A DNA stretch of 10,875 nucleotides. Source: an uncultured Bacteroidaceae bacterium (lineage in GTDB: Bacteria; Bacteroidota; Bacteroidia; Bacteroidales; Bacteroidaceae). The translations under genes and the position numbers were made by a program. This document shows positions 1-7,139 of the stretch, piece after piece. Location of the stretch: assembly GCA_904501945.1 (NCBI GenBank), contig CAJGCU010000079.1, positions 1-10,875 of the forward strand, given 5' to 3'. Every line of letters begins with the position of its first letter. Positions within the stretch are counted from its first letter, which is position 1. The notes beneath the pieces were generated by a model. That model was not told the origin of the DNA. It made no database searches and saw nothing but the letters and a program-made list of their open reading frames with translations.

Positions 1-65
1 AAGCTGCCAACCGTGAAATCTCAGCCACCGTCGTGCTGCAACGAATGCTGGAAACACTCAAATGA
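1..65 (+). CDS. 3' end of an unidentified protein-coding gene
   Basis: The frame starting at base 3 is open from the window edge and encodes a 20-residue tail ending in LQRMLETLK before a TGA at 63-65. The gene starts outside the window. The call rests on two facts: this frame reads as a plausible amphipathic helix, and a strong intrinsic terminator begins 35 bp after the stop, as expected for the end of a transcription unit. The other plus-strand frames either stop early or give a Cys/Pro-rich reading that looks non-coding. Twenty residues are too few to name a family, so no function is assigned. Confidence 0.6.
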   Translation, partial: AANREISATVVLQRMLETLK

Positions 66-100
66 AAAGCAAATTATACACCTTTATAATCTATAATTTT

Positions 101-134
101 GGGGTGCTGTTTTCAAGAACAGCACCCCTTTTTT
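101..134 (+). terminator. Rho-independent terminator after the first gene
   Basis: A perfect 11-bp stem, GGGGTGCTGTT (101-111) with AACAGCACCCC (118-128), closes a 6-nt loop and is followed directly by six T residues (129-134). This is a textbook intrinsic terminator for plus-strand transcription ending the gene that stops at 65. Read on the minus strand, the stem is followed by four T or A bases in a less suitable arrangement, so it is called for the plus strand only. Confidence 0.93.
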
Positions 135-194
135 ATTCAGCCAAGAGGCACGTCATCGACACTCAACATTCTCTCTAAAAATGTTTCCGATTGT

Positions 195-279
195 ACCTCA
201 AAAGGGGTGAGACTCTCACCTATGGTACACGTGAGAGTCTCACCTATGGTATAGGTAAGACTCTCACCCCTTTTGAGGT
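195..279. repeat. 85-bp inverted-repeat element with 26-bp arms
   Basis: The left arm at 195-220 and the right arm at 254-279 are reverse complements at 24 of 26 positions, separated by 33 bp. The arms start and end as ACCTCAAAAGGGGTGAG and CTCACCCCTTTTGAGGT. The stem would therefore be GC-rich inside with an AAAAGGGG/CCCCTTTT edge, and it is nearly symmetric on the two strands. The element contains no coding frame and no visible target-site duplication. It sits between convergent genes, so it could act as a bidirectional termination or folding element. It could also be a copy of a dispersed intergenic repeat; that cannot be tested from one window. Confidence 0.85.
207..278. repeat. Three 24-bp tandem units with palindromic core
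   Basis: Units begin at exactly 24-bp intervals, at 207, 231 and 255. Units 1 and 2 match at 21 of 24 positions, and both contain GTGAGAnTCTCACC followed by TATGGTA. Unit 3 keeps the first 14 bases with one change (GTAAGACTCTCACC) and then diverges into the right arm of the larger inverted repeat. In units 1 and 2 the 13-bp core GTGAGAnTCTCAC is a perfect palindrome around a central base that is C in unit 1 and G in unit 2. The pattern resembles either an array of dimer-binding operator sites or alternating RNA hairpins; the sequence alone does not decide. Confidence 0.8.
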
Positions 280-441
280 TGTAAGCGGAGCTGAAAATAG
301 GATGAATTTTGAGGATATCTGAAAGAGATAGAGATTGTTGTGAGTCTGGGGTTCAGCCTTTAGCCAGACATTAAAGATTACGTAACTCCTTATATCGAAC
401 TCGCGTTAAATCAACATACGAAAGCGTGTTTTCTCAAAAGA

Positions 442-457
442 ATTTTATCCATAAAAT
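442..457. repeat. A+T palindrome downstream of lgt
   Basis: ATTTTAT (442-448) and ATAAAAT (451-457) are perfect inverted copies separated by CC, about 43 bp beyond the lgt stop codon. On the minus strand a short T-rich run follows. It is too AT-rich and too tightly looped to be a convincing terminator. It could be a weak pause site, a protein-binding site or chance. Confidence 0.3.
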
Positions 458-499
458 CACATGAATCTGAAAAAACTTGCTCGACTCCATCAAAACTCT

Positions 500-1372
500 C
501 TATTTCTGCCTTCCTGCTTTCAGCATACACCAGATTCCGACAATGATAAATGGAATGCTAAGTAGCTGCCCCATGTCAAAAAGCATGCCTTGTTCAAAAT
601 CCACCTGCTCTTTTTTCAGAAACTCGACAAAGAAGCGGAAAATGAAGATAGCCGTGAGGCAGAAACCAAAGTAAAAGCCAGTACCGACTGCGAAAGGAGA
701 GGCTGGATTCATGCCTTGAGTCTTGTACCAACGCCAATAAAGAATGCAACCTACAATGAAGATGATGAGATAGGCTATGGCTTCATATAGCTGTGCCGGA
801 TGACGAGGCACAGCTATGCCATCAACCAACGACTCTCTGCTGTGGAAGATAAATGCCCATGGAACATCTGTCACTTTTCCTATAATCTCAGAATTCATCA
901 GGTTGCCTAAACGGATGCAGCATGCTGTGGCTGGAACTGCAATGGCGATGCAGTCGAGCACAGTCCATGCTTTCACTTTTATCTTGCGACAATATAGCAA
1001 CAAAGACAAGAACAGGCCTATCGCTCCTCCATGGCTTGCAAGCCCCTCATAGCCAGAGAATTGCCAATCACCATCAGGCATCAGATGGAAAGGAATCAGC
1101 ATCTCGATGAAGCCTGTCATACTTGCCAAGTAATACTGCGGCTCATAGAATAGGCAATGCCCTAACCGCGCACCAATGAGCACTCCCAAAAAGCAATAAA
1201 AGAACAGTGGTTCGAATTTATCTTCTGCTATCTTCTGCTGCTTATACAACTGATGTACTATCTGATAAGCAAGGAATAAGCCTATACACCAAAGCAAAGA
1301 GTACCAGCGTACACTGAACGAGCCCACGGAAAAGGCTTCTACAGAAGGAGTCCAATCGACAAAAAGAAGCAT
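500..1372 (-). CDS. lgt: Prolipoprotein diacylglyceryl transferase
   Basis: Lgt is an inner-membrane enzyme that transfers diacylglycerol from phosphatidylglycerol to the lipobox cysteine of prolipoproteins, the first step of lipoprotein maturation. The 290-residue product is a normal full length with several hydrophobic segments (about 20-40, 55-75, 110-127, 138-152, 198-213, 226-250, 266-284). Family landmarks include VRWYSLLW (21-28, with the conserved Tyr at 24), HGG (114-116), the signature RLGNLMN (154-160) and HPAQLYEA (191-198). RFFVEF (246-251) supplies the second essential Arg position. The start at 1372 puts the N-terminus in the usual place just before the first membrane helix. 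The gene lies 73 bp downstream of ychF on the same strand with no promoter box between, so co-transcription is likely. No strong terminator follows. Confidence 0.96.
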   Translation of the reverse strand: MLLFVDWTPSVEAFSVGSFSVRWYSLLWCIGLFLAYQIVHQLYKQQKIAEDKFEPLFFYCFLGVLIGARLGHCLFYEPQYYLASMTGFIEMLIPFHLMPDGDWQFSGYEGLASHGGAIGLFLSLLLYCRKIKVKAWTVLDCIAIAVPATACCIRLGNLMNSEIIGKVTDVPWAFIFHSRESLVDGIAVPRHPAQLYEAIAYLIIFIVGCILYWRWYKTQGMNPASPFAVGTGFYFGFCLTAIFIFRFFVEFLKKEQVDFEQGMLFDMGQLLSIPFIIVGIWCMLKAGRQK

Positions 1373-1381
1373 AGTGTTTAT

Positions 1382-1423
1382 GGTTGTACGGTTTTGTGGT
1401 TATGCGGTTAGAAGTTGTAGGTT
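1382..1423. repeat. 8-bp-phased GGTT/AACC repeat between ychF and lgt
   Basis: On the plus strand GGTT occurs at 1382, 1390, 1398 and 1406, exactly 8 bp apart, with a further copy at 1420. The bases between the copies vary (GTAC, TTGT, ATGC). On the minus strand this reads as successive AACCNNNN octamers in the leader of lgt, ending about 10 bp before its ATG. The purine-poor, CA-rich minus-strand RNA would be largely unstructured. It may be a degenerate microsatellite or a translation-enhancing leader; no function is shown. Confidence 0.6.
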
Positions 1424-1445
1424 CAATTATCAACTCGAAAAAAAC

Positions 1446-2549
1446 TCACACATTAAATCTGAAGTGCATGATGTCTCCGTCCTGCACCACATACTCTTTT
1501 CCTTCAACACCAAGTTTACCTGCTTCTCGTACAGCAGCCTCACTACCGTACTTAATGTAGTCCTCGTATTTGATGACCTCTGCACGGATAAAGCCCTTTT
1601 CAAAGTCGGTATGTATCACTCCTGCACACTGAGGAGCTTTCCATCCCTTTCGGAACGTCCACGCCTTTACTTCCATCTCGCCAGCAGTGATGAAGGTTTG
1701 CAAGTTGAGCAAAGCGTAGATAGCCTTGATAAGACGGTTACAGCCGCTCTCTTCCAAGCCCATGTCTTCCAAGAACATCTGCTTCTCTTCGTAACTCTCC
1801 AACTCTGCTATGTCTGCCTCTGTCTGGGCACTGATGATGATGAGCTCGGCATTTTCGCCCTTGATAGCTTCACGCACCTTTTCCACGTAGGCATTGCCTT
1901 CCTTTGCACTGGTATCATCCACATTGCAGACATACAGCACAGGCTTGGTCGTGAGCAGGAACATATTCTTGGCAGCCACAGCCTCCTCATCGTTTTCAGG
2001 TTCTACAACACGTGCCGACAGACCTTTCTCCAAAGCTTCCTTGTAACGCAATAACAGGCCATACTCTACCTTTGCTGCCTTATCATGCCCTACGTTAGCT
2101 AATTTCTCCGTCTTCTTAATGCGAGCCTCGACAGTTTCCAAGTCCTTCAGCTGCAATTCTGTGTCAATGATTTCCTTGTCACGAACAGGGTCAACGCTGC
2201 CATCTACATGGACGATGTTGCCATTGTCAAAACAACGCAAAACGTGAATAATAGCATCACACTCACGAATATTTCCAAGAAACTGATTTCCAAGACCTTC
2301 ACCCTGACTTGCGCCCTTCACTAAACCAGCAATATCCACAATGTCACACACTGCAGGTACGATACGTCCTGGGTGTACCAAATCAGCCAATTTAGTCAGT
2401 CGCTCATCAGGCACACTTACCTGTCCAAGCTGAGCATCAATCGTACAAAAAGGGAAATTTGCCGCCTGCGCCTTTGCGCTCGACAAGCAATTAAAAAGCG
2501 TTGACTTGCCCACATTAGGCAGACCAACAATACCAGCTTTCAATGCCAT
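1446..2549 (-). CDS. ychF: Ribosome-binding ATPase/GTPase YchF (OLA1 family)
   Basis: YchF is a universally conserved Obg-related P-loop NTPase that binds ribosomes; characterised members prefer ATP. The 367-residue product matches the family length. The G1 P-loop GLPNVGKS is at 9-16 and the G3 region DIAGLVKGAS at 72-81. The helical coiled-coil insert covers about 130-190 and the specificity motif NVDD is at 209-212. The C-terminal TGS domain runs from about 283 to 366 (FITAGEMEVKAW through the VQDGD motif). The start at 2549 gives the standard MALKAGIVGLP N-terminus. The specificity motif ends in Asp where E. coli YchF has Glu (NVNE), a mild departure noted in the findings. A TACCTTTG promoter box lies about 40 bp upstream. 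The gene is divergent from purL and is followed by lgt. Confidence 0.97.
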   Translation of the reverse strand: MALKAGIVGLPNVGKSTLFNCLSSAKAQAANFPFCTIDAQLGQVSVPDERLTKLADLVHPGRIVPAVCDIVDIAGLVKGASQGEGLGNQFLGNIRECDAIIHVLRCFDNGNIVHVDGSVDPVRDKEIIDTELQLKDLETVEARIKKTEKLANVGHDKAAKVEYGLLLRYKEALEKGLSARVVEPENDEEAVAAKNMFLLTTKPVLYVCNVDDTSAKEGNAYVEKVREAIKGENAELIIISAQTEADIAELESYEEKQMFLEDMGLEESGCNRLIKAIYALLNLQTFITAGEMEVKAWTFRKGWKAPQCAGVIHTDFEKGFIRAEVIKYEDYIKYGSEAAVREAGKLGVEGKEYVVQDGDIMHFRFNV

Positions 2550-2589
2550 ATTTTATTTATTTTCTGATTATCGTTTAGTTAAATCGGTG

Positions 2590-2597
2590 CAAAGGTA
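2590..2597 (-). promoter_or_regulatory. Bacteroidetes -7 promoter box for ychF-lgt
   Basis: Read on the minus strand, the bases are TACCTTTG, a full match to the Bacteroidetes primary-sigma -7 consensus TAnnTTTG, and are followed by the common CA. It lies 40 bp before the ychF start codon. No clear TTTG -33 element is visible at the usual spacing, so the assignment rests on the -7 box and its position. Confidence 0.65.
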
Positions 2598-2765
2598 GTC
2601 ATTTTCCGTGACAATAAATCTTAAAACCACATTTTTTCATCCCTTTATACCTGCAGACTTCTCGAAGAAAGGAGTATCTGCTTCAAAAAGACTGCTCAAA
2701 AGTCGTATTTTCATTAAATATTGTAAGTTAGCGCTTTTTTGTTCCTTATTTCTAATAAAAATGCG

Positions 2766-2773
2766 TAACTTTG
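2766..2773 (+). promoter_or_regulatory. Bacteroidetes -7 promoter box for purL
   Basis: TAACTTTG matches TAnnTTTG completely and is followed by CAC, like the ychF box on the other strand. A TTTG at 2738-2741 could be the -33 element, although the 24-bp gap is slightly long. The purL ATG starts 24 bp after the box, so the predicted 5' leader would be less than about 20 nt, leaving no room for a riboswitch. No PurR-type palindrome was recognised. Confidence 0.7.
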
Positions 2774-2797
2774 CACAGATAATTATCCAAAAAAGTT

Positions 2798-5700
2798 ATG
2801 ATTTATTTTTTTAGAACACCAGCGCAGAGCGTGATTGCTACACAAGTTAATCACGAGTTGACTACAGATGAAACAAAAGAGCTTTGCTGGCTCTATGGCG
2901 AAGCAGAGAAAGAAAACGAGGAAAATCTGCAAGGATTTTTTGTCGGTCCACGTCGTGAAATGATTACTCCATGGAGTACGAACGCTGTGGAAATCACTCA
3001 GAACATGGCCATTACGGGTGTGCAGCGCATTGAGGAATATTTCCCCGTAGATAACGAGGATGCAGAATATGACCCTATGCTTCAGCGCATGTATAAAGGA
3101 CTGAATCAGGATATTTTCACCGTAAATATTGAACCTGCTGCTATCCTCCACATCGAAAATTTGGAGGAATACAACGAGCAGGAAGGACTCGCCCTTTCAC
3201 CTGAAGAAATTGAATATCTGCACAAGGTTGAAAAACAGCTGGACAGAAAACTGACAGACTCGGAGGTGTTTGGCTTTGCCCAAATCAACTCAGAGCACTG
3301 CCGCCACAAAATTTTCGGTGGCACATTCATCATCGACGGGGTAGAGAAGGAGAGTTCGCTCTTCCAACTCATCAAGAAGACTACACAGGAGAATCCAAAC
3401 AAAATTCTCTCAGCATATAAGGATAACGTTGCTTTCAGCCAGGGTCCTGTTGTAGAGCAGTTTGCACCTGCTGACCACTCAACAAGCGACTACTTTCAAG
3501 TAAAGGATATTGAATCTGTTATTTCGCTGAAGGCTGAAACACATAACTTCCCCACAACAGTAGAACCGTTCAATGGCGCTTCAACAGGTACTGGTGGTGA
3601 AATCCGTGACCGTATGGGTGGCGGTGTAGGTTGCTGGCCTATTGCCGGAACTGCAGTGTATATGACCAGCTATCCACGCAACGGTGTAGCTCCAACTCAG
3701 CCTCATAGTTATCCAAAATGGACCGCTTCTGACAAGGAGGGCGACATACGTCCATGGGAAGAAGTTCTTCCTATCCGCAAGTGGCTCTACCAAACACCTG
3801 AACAGATTCTGATTAAGGCTTCAAATGGTGCAAGCGACTTCGGTAACAAATTCGGACAGCCACTCATCTGTGGTTCTGTGCTCACATTTGAACATGAAGA
3901 AAAGCAAGGCGATGCAATAGAGCAATATGGATACGATAAGGTTATCATGCTAGCAGGCGGCGTAGGCTACGGCACAAAACGTGACTGCTTGAAAGGAACT
4001 CCAGAAAAGGGTAACAAGGTTGTCGTTGTAGGTGGCGACAACTATCGCATCGGTCTGGGCGGCGGTTCGGTTTCTTCTGTTGACACAGGACGCTATTCTT
4101 CTGGCATTGAGCTGAATGCTGTGCAGCGTGCGAACCCTGAGATGCAGAAGCGTGCCAACAACCTTGTGCGCGCACTTTGCGAGGAAGAGGTGAATCCTGT
4201 GGTGAGCATTCACGACCATGGTTCTGCTGGTCACGTAAATTGTCTTTCAGAACTTGTGGAAGAATGCGGCGGTGTGATTGACATGACGAAGTTGCCTATT
4301 GGTGACCAGACGCTGTCGAGCAAGGAAATCATTGCTAACGAGAGTCAGGAGCGCATGGGCTTGCTCATCGACGAAAAGCATATCGACCATGTGCGCAAGA
4401 TTGCCGAGCGTGAGCGTGCGCCGCTGTATGTAGTGGGCGAATGCACCGGAGATGCACACTTTGCATTCCAACAGGGTGACGGCGTGCGTCCATTTGACTT
4501 GGATGTGGCGCAGATGTTCGGACACTCGCCAAAGACTTACATGCACGACGAGACGGTGGTGCGCCAATATGAGAATGTGACTTATTCTTACAACGACATA
4601 GAGAAATATCTAGAAAATGTACTCCAACTGGAGGCTGTAGCCTGCAAGGATTGGCTGACCAATAAGGTAGACCGTTCGGTGACAGGAAAGATAGCACGGC
4701 AGCAGTGCCAGGGCGAAATCCAGCTTCCACTCAGTGACTGTGGCGTAGTGGCTCTCGACTATCGTGGAGAAAAAGGTATCGCGACAGCCATCGGTCATGC
4801 CCCACAGGCAGGATTGGCTAATCCTGCTGCAGGTTCTGTACTCTCTGTTGCAGAATCACTTACGAATCTCGTATGGGCTCCTTTAGCAGAAGGTCTTGAT
4901 TCTGTAAGCCTCTCTGCCAACTGGATGTGGCCATGTCGCTCACAGAAGGGCGAAGATGCCCGTCTTTACGAAGGCGTTCAGGCGTTGAGTGATTTCTGCT
5001 GTGCACTGCAAATCAATGTACCAACAGGAAAGGACTCTCTGTCAATGACGCAGAAGTATCCTGACGGCAGCAAAATCATCTCTCCTGGAACCGTGATTGT
5101 TTCATCAGGAGGTGAAGTTTCCGACGTAAAGAAAGTGGTAAGTCCTGTACTCGCGAATGACAAGGACACAACACTGCTCCATATTGATTTCTCTTTCGAC
5201 ACCTTAAAGTTAGGCGGTTCAGCATTTGCTCAGAGCCTAGGCAAGGTGGGAAGTGACGTGCCAACAGTGAAGAACCCTGAGTACTTCCGCGACGCATTCC
5301 TGGCAGTGCAGGATTTGGTGAACGAAGGTCTCATCCTTGCTGGTCACGACATCAGCGCAGGTGGTCTCATCACTACGCTGCTCGAAATGACATTTGCCAA
5401 CCAGAAAGGCGGTATCGAGGCTAACCTCAACAGCATGGCAGAGAACGACCCTGTGAAATTGCTCTTTGCTGAAAATCCTGGCGTTGTCATTCAAGTGAAG
5501 AATGCCGACAAGAAAGACATCGAGAAGATGCTCAACAATGCAGGTGTCGGTTTCGTGGAAATAGGAAAGCCTATTGACGAACGCGAAATCGTAGTGAAGA
5601 AGGATGGCAGAACTCGCCGCTTCGACATCGATAAGCTGCGCGACATCTGGTATTCAACTTCTTATCGCCTCGACACAAAGCAGTCGTTCAACGGCATGGC

Positions 5701-6583
5701 CAAGGAGCGTTACAACAACTATAAGAACCAGCCGATCGAACACAAGTTCACACCATCCTTTACAGGTAAACTGGCACAGTATGGCATTAGTGCCGACCGC
5801 CGTGAACGCACTGGTATCAAGGCTGCCATCATCCGCGAGAAGGGTACAAATGGTGAGCGCGAAATGGCATACTCACTTTATCTGGCAGGATTTGACGTGA
5901 AAGACGTGATGATGACAGACCTCGTGAGCGGACGTGAAACGCTGGAAGACGTGAACATGATTGTCTTCTGTGGCGGCTTCTCAAACTCCGACGTACTTGG
6001 CAGCGCCAAGGGATGGGCTGGTGCATTCCTTTTCAATCCAAAAGCTAAGGCTGCACTGGACGCTTTCTATGCACGTGAAGACACACTGTCATTAGGTATC
6101 TGCAACGGATGCCAGCTGATGGTAGAACTTGGTCTCATCAATAATGACCACGCTGTGACCGACGCAAAGGACTATGCACAGATGCTCCACAACATCAGCC
6201 ATAAGTTTGAAAGCGAGTTTATCACACTGCAAATCCCAGAAAACAATTCTGTTATGTTCGGTTCGCTGAGCGGCAGCAAATTAGGTATTTGGGTTGCACA
6301 CGGAGAAGGAAACTTCCGTCTTCCTAAGGCTGAGAACGAATACAGCATCGTTGCTAAATACAACTACTCCGGCTATCCAGCTAATCCTAACGGCTCAACG
6401 TATGACGTAGCAGGTATAGCATCGGCCGACGGACGACATCTTGCCATGATGCCTCACTTGGAACGTGCAATCTTCCCATGGCAGCAAGCTAATTACCCAG
6501 CTGAACGCAAGGGCGATGAGGTTACTCCATGGATTGAAGCGTTCGTGAACGCAAGAAAGTGGGTGGAAGCTAAGACAAAATAA
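2798..6583 (+). CDS. purL: Phosphoribosylformylglycinamidine synthase, single-chain
   Basis: This cytoplasmic enzyme converts FGAR, glutamine and ATP to FGAM, the fourth step of de novo purine synthesis. At 1261 residues it is the large single-chain type, close to the 1295 residues of E. coli PurL, rather than the split PurS/PurL/PurQ form. The order is an N-terminal PurS-like region, then a linker with SEHCRH at 165-170. The first AIRS-like half has ETHNFPT at about 247-253 and a Gly-rich loop after it. The second half has NVPTGKDS at 740-747 and AGHDISAGG at 848-856. The C-terminal class I glutaminase starts near 1006, with nucleophile Cys1102 in LGICNGCQ and His1220/Glu1222 in MPHLE, so it looks catalytically intact. 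The start is supported by the N-terminus MIYFFRTPAQSVI and by the promoter immediately upstream. Only 22 bp separate it from the next gene. Confidence 0.97.
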   Translation: MIYFFRTPAQSVIATQVNHELTTDETKELCWLYGEAEKENEENLQGFFVGPRREMITPWSTNAVEITQNMAITGVQRIEEYFPVDNEDAEYDPMLQRMYKGLNQDIFTVNIEPAAILHIENLEEYNEQEGLALSPEEIEYLHKVEKQLDRKLTDSEVFGFAQINSEHCRHKIFGGTFIIDGVEKESSLFQLIKKTTQENPNKILSAYKDNVAFSQGPVVEQFAPADHSTSDYFQVKDIESVISLKAETHNFPTTVEPFNGASTGTGGEIRDRMGGGVGCWPIAGTAVYMTSYPRNGVAPTQPHSYPKWTASDKEGDIRPWEEVLPIRKWLYQTPEQILIKASNGASDFGNKFGQPLICGSVLTFEHEEKQGDAIEQYGYDKVIMLAGGVGYGTKRDCLKGTPEKGNKVVVVGGDNYRIGLGGGSVSSVDTGRYSSGIELNAVQRANPEMQKRANNLVRALCEEEVNPVVSIHDHGSAGHVNCLSELVEECGGVIDMTKLPIGDQTLSSKEIIANESQERMGLLIDEKHIDHVRKIAERERAPLYVVGECTGDAHFAFQQGDGVRPFDLDVAQMFGHSPKTYMHDETVVRQYENVTYSYNDIEKYLENVLQLEAVACKDWLTNKVDRSVTGKIARQQCQGEIQLPLSDCGVVALDYRGEKGIATAIGHAPQAGLANPAAGSVLSVAESLTNLVWAPLAEGLDSVSLSANWMWPCRSQKGEDARLYEGVQALSDFCCALQINVPTGKDSLSMTQKYPDGSKIISPGTVIVSSGGEVSDVKKVVSPVLANDKDTTLLHIDFSFDTLKLGGSAFAQSLGKVGSDVPTVKNPEYFRDAFLAVQDLVNEGLILAGHDISAGGLITTLLEMTFANQKGGIEANLNSMAENDPVKLLFAENPGVVIQVKNADKKDIEKMLNNAGVGFVEIGKPIDEREIVVKKDGRTRRFDIDKLRDIWYSTSYRLDTKQSFNGMAKERYNNYKNQPIEHKFTPSFTGKLAQYGISADRRERTGIKAAIIREKGTNGEREMAYSLYLAGFDVKDVMMTDLVSGRETLEDVNMIVFCGGFSNSDVLGSAKGWAGAFLFNPKAKAALDAFYAREDTLSLGICNGCQLMVELGLINNDHAVTDAKDYAQMLHNISHKFESEFITLQIPENNSVMFGSLSGSKLGIWVAHGEGNFRLPKAENEYSIVAKYNYSGYPANPNGSTYDVAGIASADGRHLAMMPHLERAIFPWQQANYPAERKGDEVTPWIEAFVNARKWVEAKTK

Positions 6584-6605
6584 AAAAGCTTCGATAGAAA
6601 AAAGA

Positions 6606-7139
6606 ATGGGGCTATACACTGAAATGTTCCTCACGTTTGCCAAAATTGGCAGCTTCACCATCGGTGGAGGATATGCCATGATTCAAATGATGGAGAGGGA
6701 GGTGGTGGAGAAAAAGCGATGGCTTGACCATGAGGAATTTATGAATACGCTTGTCGTGGCACAGAGCACTCCGGGGCTCTTTGCCATTGATATGGCGTCG
6801 CATATTGGCTTGAAACTTAAAGGTATAAAGGGAGGCATTGTGGCTGCATTGGCTACTGCATTGCCTTCCATTTTTTCCATTTTGCTGATAGCTATATTTT
6901 TCCAGACATTCAAGGACAATGTGCATGTGGAAAAGATTTTCATGGGCATTCGTCCATGTGTCGTAGCTCTAATTTTGGCTCCATGCTTCAATATGGCAAA
7001 GAAAGCCAAGATAAATAGACGAAATTGGTGGATTCCGCTTGTAAGTGCTTTGCTGATAGCAGCATTCGGAGTCTCTCCTATATGGTGTATCCTTGCAGCT
7101 GGCATTGGCGGCTTCATTTACGGCAGATTGAACTCATGA
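6606..7139 (+). CDS. Chromate-transporter-family protein, short-chain, first of pair
   Basis: This 177-residue inner-membrane protein of the CHR (ChrA-like) superfamily corresponds to one half of a full-length two-domain ChrA. The family signature is clear: FAKIGSFTIGGGYAM (11-25), a charged stretch REVVEKKRWL (31-40) and VAQSTPG (51-57). Hydrophobic segments follow at about 76-100, 112-131, 142-154 and 158-173. Characterised members export chromate and short-chain forms act as pairs. The physiological substrate in an anaerobic Bacteroidales host is unknown, so chromate resistance is only an inherited label. The ATG is preceded by an A-rich leader. The stop TGA overlaps the start of the second copy (ATGA), which suggests translational coupling and stoichiometric assembly. 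Confidence 0.9.
   Translation: MGLYTEMFLTFAKIGSFTIGGGYAMIQMMEREVVEKKRWLDHEEFMNTLVVAQSTPGLFAIDMASHIGLKLKGIKGGIVAALATALPSIFSILLIAIFFQTFKDNVHVEKIFMGIRPCVVALILAPCFNMAKKAKINRRNWWIPLVSALLIAAFGVSPIWCILAAGIGGFIYGRLNS

Larger units (their letters stand above)
66..499. other. Non-coding gap between convergent genes
   Basis: This 434-bp stretch lies between the plus-strand gene ending at 65 and the minus-strand lgt ending at 500. It holds the terminator at 101-134, the inverted-repeat/tandem element at 195-279, a weak 6-bp stem (GTCTGG 344-349 with CCAGAC 364-369) and an A+T palindrome at 442-457. No open frame with coding character was found on either strand. No T-tracted hairpin was seen just downstream of lgt on the minus strand, so lgt transcripts may run into the inverted-repeat element. 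Confidence 0.7.

Noticed and set aside
195..279. Possible CRISPR array from regularly spaced repeats
   Set aside because: The 24-bp units abut with no unique spacers, only three copies exist, the cores are palindromes of 13 bp and no cas gene is near.
344..369. GTCTGG/CCAGAC stem with GGTTCA inside, as a tRNA-like or terminator structure
   Set aside because: Only 6 bp pair, no cloverleaf arms can be built, and no T tract follows.
461..565. Small plus-strand frame of 34 codons overlapping the lgt 3' end
   Set aside because: It lies mostly antisense to lgt, has no promoter box and no coding character; likely chance.
1374..2054. 226-codon plus-strand frame opposite ychF
   Set aside because: It is antisense to a well-supported YchF gene, and its Cys/Phe/Leu/Ser-rich composition is typical of a complementary-strand shadow.
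2608..2814. 68-codon plus-strand frame in the ychF-purL spacer
   Set aside because: It covers the purL promoter and runs into the purL start in another frame; its Phe/Lys/Ile-rich reading reflects the AT-rich spacer.
3945..4730. Several minus-strand frames of 70-120 codons inside purL
   Set aside because: All lie within the intact purL gene and have His/Arg/Cys-rich shadow composition.
7025..7135. Upstream extension of the second chromate-transporter gene
   Set aside because: The extra 37 residues do not resemble the family N-terminus and overlap the first gene; the ATGA start at 7136 aligns correctly.
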